The notes beneath the pieces were generated by a model. That model did not search any database. It had not been told where the DNA came from and worked only from the letters and a program-made list of their open reading frames with translations. From Symbiodinium natans (Eukaryota > Sar > Dinophyceae > Suessiales > Symbiodiniaceae), in the NCBI GenBank assembly GCA_905221605.1, contig CAJNDS010000957.1:402501-466500 (forward strand): DNA of 64,000 nt, read 5' to 3'. The position numbers were made by a program, and so were the translations under genes. Position 1 is the first letter of the stretch. Each line of letters starts with the position of its first letter. Positions 41,501-51,542 of the stretch are shown piece by piece.

Positions 41501-42754
41501 GGTTGAAAAGCAACGCAGCAATATCACCATGTGGCAACAGCTCCATCAGCATATGTTCTGGTACTTCCCCATAATACCACCGCAGGAATCGCCAACAAGC
41601 CTGGACGAACTCCTCCTCGTTCGCTGACGCTGTCCGCGCTGCGCTTTGCAACGACGCTTTTACGGCCACTTCATCGTCCGTATTCGGACACCCTTGAACC
41701 ATACGTGCCACCCTTAACACTTGCTTTGGTGAGCACCAATCCATTTCATCAATGATCTGAAGCGCCACATCTTTTTCCAAACAAGGACACCCATTCAGAT
41801 CTGGAACGCGAAGCTCTCCCAGAACAGGATGCGAGGCTGTGCACTTGCCACCACGCCATTGCACTCTGAGACCGACCAAAGCGCTCGCTTTGCCAATGGC
41901 ACAAGTGGATCTACTTCTTCAGGAGTTACCAGGGTTCCGCCTTTGGTTTTCCACATCTCCCTAGATCCAACAGCTAAAGACACCAACACCTTTTGCTGTG
42001 GAAGCTCTTCACCAGGACGAAGTGATCGGAGAGGATGTGATGCCCCCGAGTCCAACATGCCCATTCCAGAACACTCATTGGTGTCTGAAACCCTGGCCAC
42101 ATGTAGAACGCATACTCCTCGGCCTTCTCCCTGCTTCGACAACAACGCGGCATCCGACGAACCGACTCCACAGTCCGCCCTTTCATTCCTCCATTGAAAA
42201 TGGGACCAAGACGCGCACTGCCTTTCAGCATGCAACACCATCTTTTCAGCTGTCTTGCAATCCATAATCAAGCAGCCGTTTTCAAACCATAAGAGCTGGT
42301 CCAGCGCAGATTTTACCCCCATCTGACACATTCCATTGATCACGGCGAGGTTCGCCCCAAACTCTAAAACCAACCAGAGGGGAATAATCAGGGGCCCATT
42401 GTCCTCCCTAATCAATGTCCCTTTCTCTGTGATCCTCATAGCCACACCACCAAGCGCGCTTTGCACATTAATAGTAGCGTCCGGCAACCATTCCCAGGGA
42501 AAAAGCGTCCGCACAAGATGCGTAGCAGCTGTATCCACCAACGCCACTCTCCTTCCATGCTGAAAAACCCCAGGACCACATAACATCCGAATACTGGGAT
42601 CCCCGCTTGATGCTGACTGTGCTGACGACAGTTTCATAGATTTCAGCACCTCTAACGCTTCAGCAATGACTTGATTGGGCGTTGATGGTGATGAGGGACT
42701 TGCAGAACCTCTTTCCGATCCCACATTAACCGTCTCATCTCCTCCTTCAGCCAC
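41500..42754 (-). pseudogene. copia aspartic protease region with two tandem protease-like motifs
   Basis: In a 319-codon frame starting at 42754, residues 72-80 read LVDTAATHL and residues 234-242 read LDSGASHPL. The second is a good copia protease active site (D-S-G-A-S-x-H position). The first keeps Asp-Thr and Thr-His but has Ala for Gly. Sequence after each motif aligns by eye (Leu-Pro, then a Gly-Thr-Leu-Val/Ile flap-like block). It would process the polyprotein. The tail from 41879 leads into the methyltransferase-like region. Confidence 0.75.
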
Positions 42755-43320
42755 TTCTGCCTTTTTGGCATTTCCCCATTTCGCACCTTTGCGCCCTTTC
42801 CCCCTTTGGGAGACTTCCCTTTGGGTTTATTCCTTTCTGAATTAGGGTCTGCATTGAGACCGGCACCATCCTTGTATGGACACTGCGGCTGCAAATGGCC
42901 AACGGCCCCACATTCACAACATCTTCCGCACTCCAGGGAGTCCTTGTCGTGGCGAAACTTGCAGCGTGAACCAAACTTGCAGCCTGCATCAGTCTTCCCA
43001 TATATCCAACAGAAAGGACGTTCACCGTCATTATTGTACCTTTTCCCTTTCCCTTTGCCTTTGTCACCCTCCTCTGTCTCGTCACCATTTCCCTTTTGGG
43101 CTTTGTTTAATCTTGCCCTTTTCTTGGCGTCCGAGTCCTGCTTCACTTCCTGATCACCAGCGCTATGCAGTAGCAGTTCAAACTCTGCTTGTAGCATCTC
43201 GGCTAGTTGTGTCGCAGTTTCAGAGGTCGGAGAGTAGTCCACCCCCAATTTCTCCCGAAAGGATGCCACTCTAAAAAAGAACCGTAGGGTGTTTTGCCAG
43301 CAAAGTTGACGATAATACAT
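42652..43320 (-). pseudogene. copia nucleocapsid with CCCH and CCHC zinc fingers
   Basis: Contains CWIYGKTDAGC-KFGSRC-KFRH (C-x9-C-x5-C-x3-H) and shortly after it a retroviral knuckle, CCECGAVGHLQPQC (C-x2-C-x4-H-x4-C), in a Lys/Gly-rich background. This is a nucleic-acid binding nucleocapsid. The CCCH finger parallels the six CCCH fingers of the plus-strand element. Confidence 0.85.
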
Positions 43321-45003
43321 CCAATCCCTTGATAAGCAGGGTAGCGTCAGGTTCAGATGCTCTGAGCTCCCTTAACCGGGATCGCCACTGCGCCCATTGT
43401 CGCACCCCCTTGATTGCTTCGGAAACCGAGGTAGCCGAGGACGGTTGCACCAAGAAGTTCAACATTGTACTGCGCTCGTGGGCTCCACCTGGCTGGTAAA
43501 CCGTCAATAATTTGTAAAATATCATCGTAGACCCCAGCATTCGAGGGGAAACGATCTCAGTTTTTAACCTCTCCGGGATCGCCTGCAACTGCAGGGACAC
43601 CGCCCGCTGCTCCAACAATACGTGCGCAGTTTGAACCACATTGAGCCCTTCCAGCTCAGCCTTGATGCCCAACCTTTCCAGCGGGGAGACACTCAACCAT
43701 TTGGCATACGCCTGACACGCCCTTGAACAGACGCATTGCCACCACACTCTACCTGTATCCGTCAGCGAGGACAACATTGGTTCGATCATTGCGATCCAAT
43801 CTCCTAACGCCGTAGGGTTACTTGGAGTGTATTCTGCCAGAGTAGGCAGACTCATCACATGCTTCCCTAGAGCCTCTGGACGTTCCATCCCAGAATTATC
43901 TCCAGTTGGCGGCGTTGACCGAGGAGCAACTGCCCCTTGGGGTAGACTCACACCACCAGTAGGCTTTGGCAGAGACCCATATCCCGCACCAGACGTAGGC
44001 ACTGTAAGTGGAACCTTTTCCAATTCCAATTTTCCAGCAACCATTTTCCACCGATACGGAACACCCTCCACCATTGTGTATCCACCTGAACCTGCAGCAT
44101 CCACATGTGACGACGCCTCCCGAGCAGAAACAAAGCCGGGTGGATTCGTTTGATGAACCACAGCACCGTCACTTCCTGCCGGTAGGGGAACAACTGGAAC
44201 CTGTGTCAGACATGGCGCACCTCCCATATATCCATGGCCGGTAGAGCTCGCTGGAGGATGGCTCAGCGGTGGTAACCTTGAGGGTTTCTTACATTGGCAC
44301 TTCTTTTTCCACCTCCACCTTGACATCCTCCGGCATCGGTTGAAGGTTGCAACCTCTTGGGAGATCATAACCCTCAATAGGCAGCCACGTCCCATCTGGC
44401 AACACAGTCCAAAAACTCCCCAACCCATCAGTGTAGAAAACCTGTCCAGGCAGAAACTGCTTCTCTGGGCTGACACTTGGCGGATATACAGCGCTCGCGT
44501 CTACTACCCCGGCGCTTCGTGCATGGGACGCAGATCCAGATGCAGCAGAGGTATAACTCTTCTCATCCACTCTATGCAACCTGCTTCCTTCAACACATGC
44601 TTGACGATCGCCATATCTTCTCCTTGATCAACTCCAGTAGTGTCCGGAATCAGCTCTTCTTCTACTCAGCTTGTACAGGTTCTCGATCCCGAAGATCTGG
44701 CAGCGACGGTGGTCTCCTCGTATTTTCACTACTTCTATCCCCTCCGCTTGCCGCTGGCCTTGATTGCCTCAGTCTTATTTCCTCATGAGCCCGCTCGCTC
44801 CAGAAAGGATTCGCTGCTGGACCTTGAACCATTTCACCTTCAATCTGAGCGATTGGTTGCATTCGCGCAATTTCTCTCCCATCCGTCAGTGCTTGTACCT
44901 CAGGAGCTTGTTGCCTTTCTTCACCCCCATCACCACGATTTTCTTCGGCATCATTGGCCTCCGATGACAGTCCAGGTTCAGAACGACGCCGCATCATGTC
45001 CAT
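43271..45003 (-). pseudogene. copia gag region
   Basis: ATG at 45003, 50 bases inside the primer-binding site, begins MDMMRRRSEPGL. A WW-like block (FYTDGLGSFWTVLPDGTWLP) lies near 44440. The capsid-like part (43300-43850) includes ALGDWIAMIEPML, then KTEIVSPRMLGS and LLTVYQPGGAHER, typical of copia-type Gag in dinoflagellates as I know them. Frameshifts occur near 44650, 44450 and 43310. Confidence 0.75.
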
Positions 45004-45044
45004 GGCCGTAAAGAAGGTTAGAATTTCACTTAACCCACAGGGAG

Positions 45045-45064
45045 CCTAATTTGGGCTCATAACC
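45045..45064 (-). promoter_or_regulatory. primer-binding site of the minus-strand element
   Basis: Minus-strand GGTTATGAGCCC directly after the 5' LTR (plus-strand GGGCTCATAACC at 45053-45064), matching the initiator tRNA-Met anticodon arm. The following leader (AAATTAGG, TCCCTG, TTAAGTG) is almost identical to that of the plus-strand element. Confidence 0.8.
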
Positions 45065-45274
45065 TTCGGGGGGCAACCGAAGGGGGACAAGGAACCAAAC
45101 AGTCAACCCCAACCGAAGCCCTTAACTGCGCTGGACCAACCAAAAACCAAACCCAAACCACAGGGCACTCTACTTTTTGTTTCAGGCGCATGGCCCAGAT
45201 TCTTGAGCCAAAATGGATATCGGGTTTTTGCAACCCTTTCAATACTACCTTTTTATACAAACTGCAGCTCCGCA
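45065..45274 (-). repeat. 5' LTR of the minus-strand copia element
   Basis: 210 bp. On the minus strand it begins TGCGGAGCTGC and ends CCCCCCGAA. It carries a TATA-like TATAAAAA near its start and CCATTTTGGCTCAAG at 45202-45216. The telomere-like array begins at its outer edge. Confidence 0.93.
45250..45257 (-). promoter_or_regulatory. TATA-like box in the 5' LTR
   Basis: TATAAAAA on the minus strand, about 35 bp upstream of the spliced-leader-like segment. The 3' LTR has the same sequence. Dinoflagellate promoters are poorly defined, so function is a guess. Confidence 0.35.
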
Positions 45275-45460
45275 TAGGGTTTAGGGTTTAGGGTTTAGGA
45301 ATTAGGGTTTAGGGTTTAGGGTTTAGGGTTTCGGGTTTAGGGCTTCGGGTTTAGGGTTTAGGGTTTAGGGCTTAGGGTTTAGGGTTTAGGGCTTAGGGTT
45401 TAGGGTTTAGGGCTTAGGGTTTAAGGTTTAGGGCTAGGGTTTAGGGTTTAGGTTCTCACC
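45275..45460. repeat. telomere-like (TTTAGGG)n array, right half of the outer target
   Basis: TTTAGGG units with TTTCGGG and CTTAGGG variants. Continues the array at 15058-15190 in the same orientation and phase. Confidence 0.9.
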
Positions 45461-45607
45461 TAAAACCGCAAAAAAAAACACTAAAAAATAAAATAAAAAG
45501 AACCATCAGCCTGTCTGAGTCTCCCAGAGAAAACTGAAAGAGCTGTGAGAGGCGGGGCAGATCGGCGAGGCAGCAAACCAGCGTCTCCCCAATACAAAAA
45601 GCCTTAC

Positions 45608-45697
45608 CTTGCTAAGGCCTCCGGGTCTTCCCTGTACTCATCGTAGCAGAGCTGGAGCTCCACCGGAGTCAGGTCCTGGCAAATGGAGCTGGCGTTT
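45608..45697 (-). CDS. exon of an unrecognised gene
   Basis: 90-bp exon with a TTCTCAG acceptor and an excellent GTAAGG donor. It reads SSICQDLTPVELQLCYDEYR followed by EDPEALA. Helical and acidic. It belongs to the unrecognised gene or genes between 45.6 and 50.7 kb on the minus strand. Confidence 0.6.
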
Positions 45698-46014
45698 CTG
45701 AGAAGTCCCGGTTCCCATTCCTAACCCGAAAGTAGCCCCAGTCAGATCACATGATCACTCCACCCTCCCACTCATGCTCCGTGCCTCGAGGCCCTCTTTG
45801 GCCGGTGGCGCTTCGGCGGCAAAGTCCTGCACACTCAGCCACTACTGGACCGAGGCTCTGCAATTCTGACTCGAGTTCTTGGGGGAGTCGGGCTATCTAT
45901 GCGAGATTTCTCGGCAAGAGTAAGGCACATGTGAAGATCCAGCATACTTGGAGTGACGCAGTCATCTGTACCAATACTGCCCTCACTGGCACACGCAGTC
46001 TATGCCAAGACAAC

Positions 46015-46240
46015 TCACAGCAACCCTATCTTCAACTCCTCGAATCGGCGGTAGGCGTCGCTGACGGGACAGGTCTTGGCCTCCAAGTTGGGGCTTGCAG
46101 AATCTTGCAGAATCTTGCAGAATCTTGCAGACAGCTGAGGACGAAATTGCAGAGGCTTAAAGCATCTGGCCCGGTACTCCTCGTAGACTTTCTTGGCAAA
46201 GTCCTGTGACCAGAGTTCGGGGCATTGGTTTGGGCCCTCA
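46015..46240 (-). CDS. exon or exons of an unrecognised gene
   Basis: The minus strand reads ELWSQDFAKKVYEEYRARCF at about 46150-46210. It is followed, after a short (CAAGATTCTG)n repeat (46096-46130), by CPVSDAYRRFEELKIGLL. The two blocks probably flank a small intron or an in-frame repeat expansion. The style resembles the exon at 45608-45697. Confidence 0.45.
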
Positions 46241-46922
46241 CACACAAAAGCCAGATCCCATGCCCGCCGAAGATGCGAACAGAAAAAGGCAAAGAAATAA
46301 ACAACCCTCTCGGCGCCTTGGCCTTCTGGGAGTGGTCCGCCATGTTCCGCAGGACCTCCAAAAAGTCCGCCTCCAAAACGTCAAAGGCCCCACGCACCCC
46401 CCCTCAACCCCCCGCACACACAGCCTCAGCATGTCAAAATGGTCTCGCATCACAGGCACACGCTGGGCTTTTTTTGTCCACACCCGCTTGGGATTGCGAT
46501 TTCCCGGCCTTGTTCGCTCGCGGCTGGGCTGCGCCCGTGAGGTGCCTATAGGAACCACAAAGTCAATGCCCGGGTGTGGGGTTAAACACATCAGGCCGCC
46601 GGCTGCATCATGTTCGCAAGCTGTTCCGTGCAGCGGGCAAACCTGAGACTTGCATCATTAGAAGCCACACAGCTGCTCTTCTCCGGGTCGCCGCGCTCCG
46701 GGTGGTTTGCCAGCACCTCCTCGTGCCTGGGCCGAAGGCAGGGGGGAGCCTCTAGAGACTCGTGGCGCAAAAGCCGGGGTCGGCGCTGCATCACCGCCTC
46801 GGGAGCAGTCCCCAACATACACACCGCCGCCCCCCCCCCGACCCGCCTGGGCCCCTTCCCCCTTCCCAACACCCCGGGGCAAATAAAACCAAGAAAAAAA
46901 GGGCTACGGTCGGTGTGCTTAC

Positions 46923-47060
46923 GGGAACTTTCAACGTTAAAGGGGTCGCTGCTGGAAAACTCATGGAGGAGATCAAAGGGGATCTTAGTGCATCTTCTTC
47001 CAGGACCTGCTCCACATCCTCGCAGTGAACGCCCAGCTGCTGCTCCACGGCCACAGAGAC
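46923..47060 (-). CDS. exon of an unrecognised gene
   Basis: 138-bp exon with a TTTTCAG acceptor and a GTAAGC donor. It reads VSVAVEQQLGVHCEDVEQVL followed by EEDALRSPLISS. Helical, no family recognised. Confidence 0.55.
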
Positions 47061-47317
47061 CTGAAAACGGCAGCGCCTTCGAGCATCTTCGAGCATCTTC
47101 GAGCAAGTTGGGAGCCCTTGTTGACTGGAGCATCTCGGGCCGAGGCGAGGAGCTCTGCCGTGGTCTCGCACGCCTGACGTAACACTCCGTTAAGCCAAAA
47201 GAAAGCAGATCTTCGCCAACATGGCCTTGTTGCTGAAGCTTCGACGCGTCTCCTCCGAACAACGGAGATTGCACCGAGTTTCCGCAAACGGGCGGGGTCT
47301 GGGCCGGCTTCAACAAT

Positions 47318-47385
47318 GCCACCCTTCGTTGTCCTGATCCAAGGCAAGGAACTCCGTCAAAACCTTCTGCATTTCCACCTGATGG
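47318..47385 (-). CDS. exon of an unrecognised gene
   Basis: After a CATCAG acceptor the minus strand reads VEMQKVLTEFLALDQDNEG. The donor is unclear. Position and style link it to the exon at 46923-47060. Confidence 0.45.
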
Positions 47386-47559
47386 GATGTAAGGGCGCTT
47401 TTGAGCAAAGTATGGCAAAGTGAGCTCTGTGATGGGCTCTCGGGCCCCTGGCCACCATGAACTGGTGAATTTCGACGATCTTCTCGATGCTTATACCTCT
47501 GCGGCATACCCATAGTCTGACACAGCCAAGCATTCTTCAGGCATTTCTTAGGCAAGTGA

Positions 47560-47725
47560 AGGTCTTGCTTTCATTTGCCTGACTGCTGTGTCTGGAACTC
47601 TGTGCAACAAAGACCTGTGAGACATCTTTGTCAAAACCTCTACAAAATGCAGAGACATCTCATGTCGGCTGCCTCGCTTAGTGGGCTGCGAGGGCTTCTC
47701 GGCAGGCTTCGGCATGACTTTGGCA
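47560..47725 (-). CDS. possible exon, unrecognised
   Basis: A minus-strand frame with KPSQPTKRGSRHEMSLHFVE then VLTKMSHRSLLHRVPDTAVR. Basic, with plausible composition. Limits unresolved. Confidence 0.3.
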
Positions 47726-48177
47726 CCGGTAACGAAAAGCATCGGCCAGCGGAGAAGTGATGAGCAGCGTTCCTGAGGTTCTTGGTCCAAGGTCGGTATG
47801 GCCGGTCGGTATGGCCGGCCCCACGGCTCCAGCGGAGCCAGTCTTCGGCCCCATCAGCATCGTGGCCCCTTTGGCTCGTGTCGAAGCCCCAATCTCACCA
47901 TTCTTGATTGCCGGAGACACACTTCCAAGAGTCTTCCAAGCGTAGCGCTGCAGGTGTCGGAGATCTTCGGGCTAGTGCCTCCGACAAGCTTGAGAGGAGG
48001 AGCATGACACGCCAGAGACGAGACTGCAGGACAGCAGAGCCAGCTTGTGGCATCCCTTGGGCTGCTGAGACCGCGTCGTTCACCCGTGGAAGTCGATGCA
48101 ATACGTGCACAAGACCGGGAAACATCCACACAAATCCACCGGCCCCGGGGCTTTTCTCTCTGCTTTTTTTGTCCTCT

Positions 48178-48182
48178 CCCTC

Positions 48183-48228
<46 letters not shown>

Positions 48229-48233
48229 CGCTC
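48178..48233. repeat. (CT)n microsatellite
   Basis: CT-rich run on the plus strand in a probable intron. Confidence 0.9.
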
Positions 48234-48249
48234 TTTTCTCCCTCCCTTC

Positions 48250-48345
48250 TTTTCGGCGAGCGCACTCCGGGCTTTGGCGAGGTCGCCCTTGGGCTCCGGG
48301 TGCAGAAGCAGCTGGGCCTTGGCCGAGACCTCGCGAAGATATGCA
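48250..48345 (-). CDS. possible exon, unrecognised
   Basis: After a CGCGAG acceptor-like site the minus strand reads VSAKAQLLLHPEPKGDLAKA then RSALAEKK. It runs toward the GA-rich tract, so its 3' limit is uncertain. Confidence 0.4.
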
Positions 48346-48843
48346 GATGTACACATCAATCGCACTAAGACACTAAGACTCCTCTTACAACTCAACACAC
48401 CGGCCTCTTGGTCCTCCTCGTACCTCTCCCCCGCCCCCGAGCTAAGGCTTTCTTTTGGGGGGGGGATGGCTCTTTCTGCTCAATACTCCTCTTCCCTTCT
48501 CATTGGGGGAGGCGCTGGGTCAGGAGCTTCTGGAAGGCCTGCTCGGTCAGGTTGAGCTCCTTGGCTCGAGGAGCCGGCACAAATCCGACAGGGCACTGCA
48601 GGCACTGCAGAATCTTGCAGAAGCAGAGTCCTCCAACGGATCTATCGGCAGCTGCAGTTCCTGACCGCAGAGGCCGCACGTGGTCAAGCATTGCAAAGGC
48701 ATCTTGCAGCTGCAACTCGCCTTGACTCTGCGGAATGCCTCGGGGATTGAGAGCGTCTTTTTCTTCTTCTTCTTGCCCTCCTTTGCTTCCTGCTTCTCCT
48801 GCCTCTCCTGCGCAGGACCGTTCATTGTGTCTTGTCGACTCAC

Positions 48844-48913
48844 GGCGTGCAAAAAGTGCAAGAACTGCCTTCGCCTCCGCTGCTATTGTTCGGGCCAGCT
48901 GACTGATTTCAGT
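48844..48913 (-). CDS. exon of an unrecognised gene
   Basis: 70-bp exon with a TGTGCAG acceptor and a GTGAGT donor. It reads TEISQLARTIAAEAKAVLAL then FAR, an amphipathic helix. A further helical stretch (ELNLTEQAFQKLLTQRL) lies near 48500-48560 on the same strand. Confidence 0.5.
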
Positions 48914-48989
48914 CTGCACAATGCCTGGCACCGTCATGGAGCAAAGAAACAAGACAAGGCGAGAAGAAGAGCATGGAGACCACTTCACG

Positions 48990-49215
48990 TCTGCACAGCC
49001 TTGCACGCGGATGGTTTCGTCCAGCAGCTCGAGGATGTCTTGCCTTGTCTGCACTCCTGCGCCCGCATGGCCTGAGGCCCTGAGGTGATCTTAGGTCGTA
49101 GCATGCGGCAAAACTCCCCCGGAAACCCAAGCAAGCCAGCCAAGGATGATCTCAGACGCTCCTTCACTCGGCCGCTGCCAAATCTTCCGACTACCTCCAG
49201 GCTTGTAGATTCAGC
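48990..49215 (-). CDS. possible exons, unrecognised
   Basis: Minus-strand blocks GRFGSGRVKERLRSSLAGLL followed by GFPGEFCRMLRPK (about 49090-49200), and TRQDILELLDETIRVQG (about 49005-49060) in another frame. They probably belong to one or two helical exons of the same gene. Confidence 0.4.
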
Positions 49216-49307
49216 AAAGACGAAAGGCAAAGGCTGGCTGAAAGAAGGTAAGAGCCGCACCGGTGCTGCTCGTCGCCGGCTCTTCCACGTAGCCTGGTCA
49301 CCAAAAA

Positions 49308-49405
49308 ATGGCTCCGCAGCACTTGGCACCAATCATGGCAATGTTTCTGGCCGCCGCACCCTGGGACGGGGCATTCTTCGAGGCCTGGAAACAAAGATGG
49401 GAGGG
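49308..49405 (-). CDS. exon of an unrecognised gene
   Basis: TTTCCAG acceptor, then ASKNAPSQGAAARNIAMIGA and KCCGAIF, and a GTGACC donor. Gly/Ala-rich with a hydrophobic end. Confidence 0.45.
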
Positions 49406-49663
49406 ATAGCGTGACAAATCATGACAAGGAGGAAGCGGGAGAGAGGAAGAGAAAAGAGAGGCGGCAAGATCAAGAAAACGGGAGGCCGAGAGGACGGAAC
49501 CGCAACATGAACTCAGAGCACTCACTGCCACTTCTTCTGACGAACAAATTGGAATCTTCCGGGGGCCTCGACAAGTCGGAGAGTTGCCATGGGGTCCGGA
49601 ATCAAGCCGGCGCCCACGGCGCCATACCTCCAGAAAGCCAACGCTTAGGGCCCCACACCTGCT

Positions 49664-49790
49664 TTGGGAATCATAGAGTATGGATGGAATCATCTGCCTC
49701 TTCAGCTTGTCAGAAAGGATTGCAGCCTGTGGCAACCCGAGTTGTACAGAAGCGCGGTTCGTGCAATCGTAGCACGTGAACACCTCCCCC
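49664..49790 (-). CDS. exon of an unrecognised gene
   Basis: Minus strand reads VFTCYDCTNRASVQLGLPQA then AILSDKLKRQMIPSILYDSQ and ends with a CAG/GTGTGG donor. CxxC near the start. No family recognised. Confidence 0.5.
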
Positions 49791-50248
49791 ATGACGCAGC
49801 CAGCAGCACCGCCAGCCGCGACTCCGTCGGCGACCCCCGCCCCACCCCCCGGCAAAGACTCTAAGGCCCCGAGAGGATTCAGGGGCCGAGCCCTAAAACT
49901 GCGTTCAAGAACTCATGTCCAGTCGACAGCAGGGCGGACCGTGTCGATGACGCACAATGTGGTCAGCTTCAAAACATGCCATAACCTGCCTTGTTACCTC
50001 GCACGCGCTGTGCTTGGTGTAAGATAAAGCAGCCCGCTCACACTGTACGTGCAACATGGGCTATTAAAGTGTCAAAACCGCAAAGGACCAACTTGCCAAG
50101 GGATCAGCTAATGGAAGCACTTCAACGAGCATAGCCAACGCACGCTCTGCTCTGAAAAGGCTACGTTGGCCTTCACTCAAAAGCGACAAAGAGCCAACTG
50201 AAGCTTCTCAGGGTCGCATTGAGTTGAACTGCATTGAACGGCACTCAC

Positions 50249-50671
50249 AGGAAGAACATCATGTGGAAGAAGTTGGCGTTGTTGGGGTCAATCCTTTCAA
50301 TGCCGAGAAGGGTCAAAGCATCTTCTGTGGTGTCTGTGCAGCGTGCGGCAGTTTTTTCACCTCCAAGCGGCAAATAGTGCGGGTTGCCATTCGGCTCCAG
50401 TGCAATACGCTCGGCCGCGGCATAGCCATCGCCCAGCATCTCTTCCTGAGTCATGGCACAGAGGATTTTAATGCAGCGATACGAAGGCTTCGCATAGCCA
50501 AGTGCAATCTCTGCAGATGCGCGGACATCTTTTTTGAATAGACTTTGCGCGCTCTCCAGTAACAAGCTACGTGAGATGTCGTTTTCACAAAAATTACGAG
50601 ATCCAGTCCTGAAGATCATGGAGATCTCATTGAACATACTGTCGCCACTACGCTCAACATCAAAAAACACG
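50249..50671 (-). CDS. long exon of an unrecognised gene
   Basis: 423 bp open throughout, with an ACAGACAG acceptor and a consensus GTGAGTG donor. It reads VFFDVERSGDSMFNEISMIF, SLLLESAQSLFKKDVRASAE, YRCIKILCAMTQEEMLGDGY and TEDALTLLGIERIDPNNANF, among other segments. Mixed helical globular composition, no recognised family. It lies between the stop of the thrombospondin-repeat gene and the exons at 45.6-49.8 kb, and is probably part of the latter. Confidence 0.6.
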
Positions 50672-51542
50672 CTGTCTGTCTGAGTCCTTTAGCGGCGCTG
50701 TGTCTTTTAGTACAGTGCCGTCCCATGACTTCAGGGCAATCACAGCCGGCCTCCTACTTTGACCTCATGGCACTCTCGTGACCCGAGGCATCGAATTGTT
50801 GCAGTGGACCCCGCATCATTGGCGTGCCCGTGGCGTGGCGTGCCCTGGGATCCCAAGAGGCAAGAACCACAATGATCCACATATCCCTGGAGATGAACCT
50901 GGAACGACCCTTAGCTCGCAGAGGGTAGTGCATGAGAGGTGATAGTCTTGGTGCACAATGGTGCACAATGGTGCACAAGCATGACTCGGCACATGTCGGC
51001 AACCTTGTTGTGCCGAAGGCGAGGCGCAGGTTCGAGCGCTCCAGGAGACGATTGTCGCGGGGCGCGCTACGGTTGAGTGCAACAACTGAGTGCAACGATG
51101 TCACCCTAATCTTTGTGCTTGGACTTTCAAGACCTATTTTTTTTTAATCTGGGCAGCTTTCTGAGACAGCGATGGTGCGCACGGACATCTTTGTGCCCAG
51201 CCTGCGGTCTCACCGCTGACCGCTGCGCCGCTGCGCGCGGAAGCAGAGAAGCAGATGCAGGGCGGGACTCAACTCTGGGGGTGTCACAAGAGGGGACAAG
51301 AGCCCCCCCTGCAGTGATTTGAGCCTTGTTAAGCAACCTGTAAGCATCTGTAAGCATCTGCTTCAGAAATCAGTCGAATTTCTTTTGCGTTTCGTGAGAC
51401 AGGCAAAGGACCTGAGAGGGTTTCCTCGCAGGTCCAGGCTCCAGACAAAGGCCTGCAAAAGCTTGGAGATGAAAGCGCAAGGCAGGAACGGAGAAAGCTA
51501 AGCCTGACAAGCAGGGAATCCTTCAAGTGAGTCAGGCACCTC

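Larger units (their letters stand above)
15191..45274 (-). mobile_element. Ty1/copia LTR retrotransposon, split by a 20.4-kb insertion
   Basis: LTRs lie at 45065-45274 (5', minus sense) and 15191-15393 (3'). They differ by a few substitutions and one 7-bp indel. Both ends abut TAGGG (15186-15190 and 45275-45279), a 5-bp target duplication as expected of copia elements. Minus-strand gene order is gag, CCCH/CCHC nucleocapsid, protease, methyltransferase-like, integrase, dioxygenase-like, RT, RNase H, C-terminal membrane region. Integrase before RT defines Ty1/copia. The copy is interrupted by 16500-36904. Without that insertion it would be about 9.7 kb. Several frameshifts and at least one in-frame stop suggest it is inactive, unless they are sequencing errors. 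Confidence 0.93.

Noticed and set aside
15058-45460. A real chromosome end
   Set aside because: The TTTAGGG arrays are interstitial, degenerate in part, and flanked by genes and transposon sequence on both sides.
48047-48376. Ser/Leu-rich ORFs over CT runs, here and at other GA/CT microsatellites
   Set aside because: Products of simple repeats.
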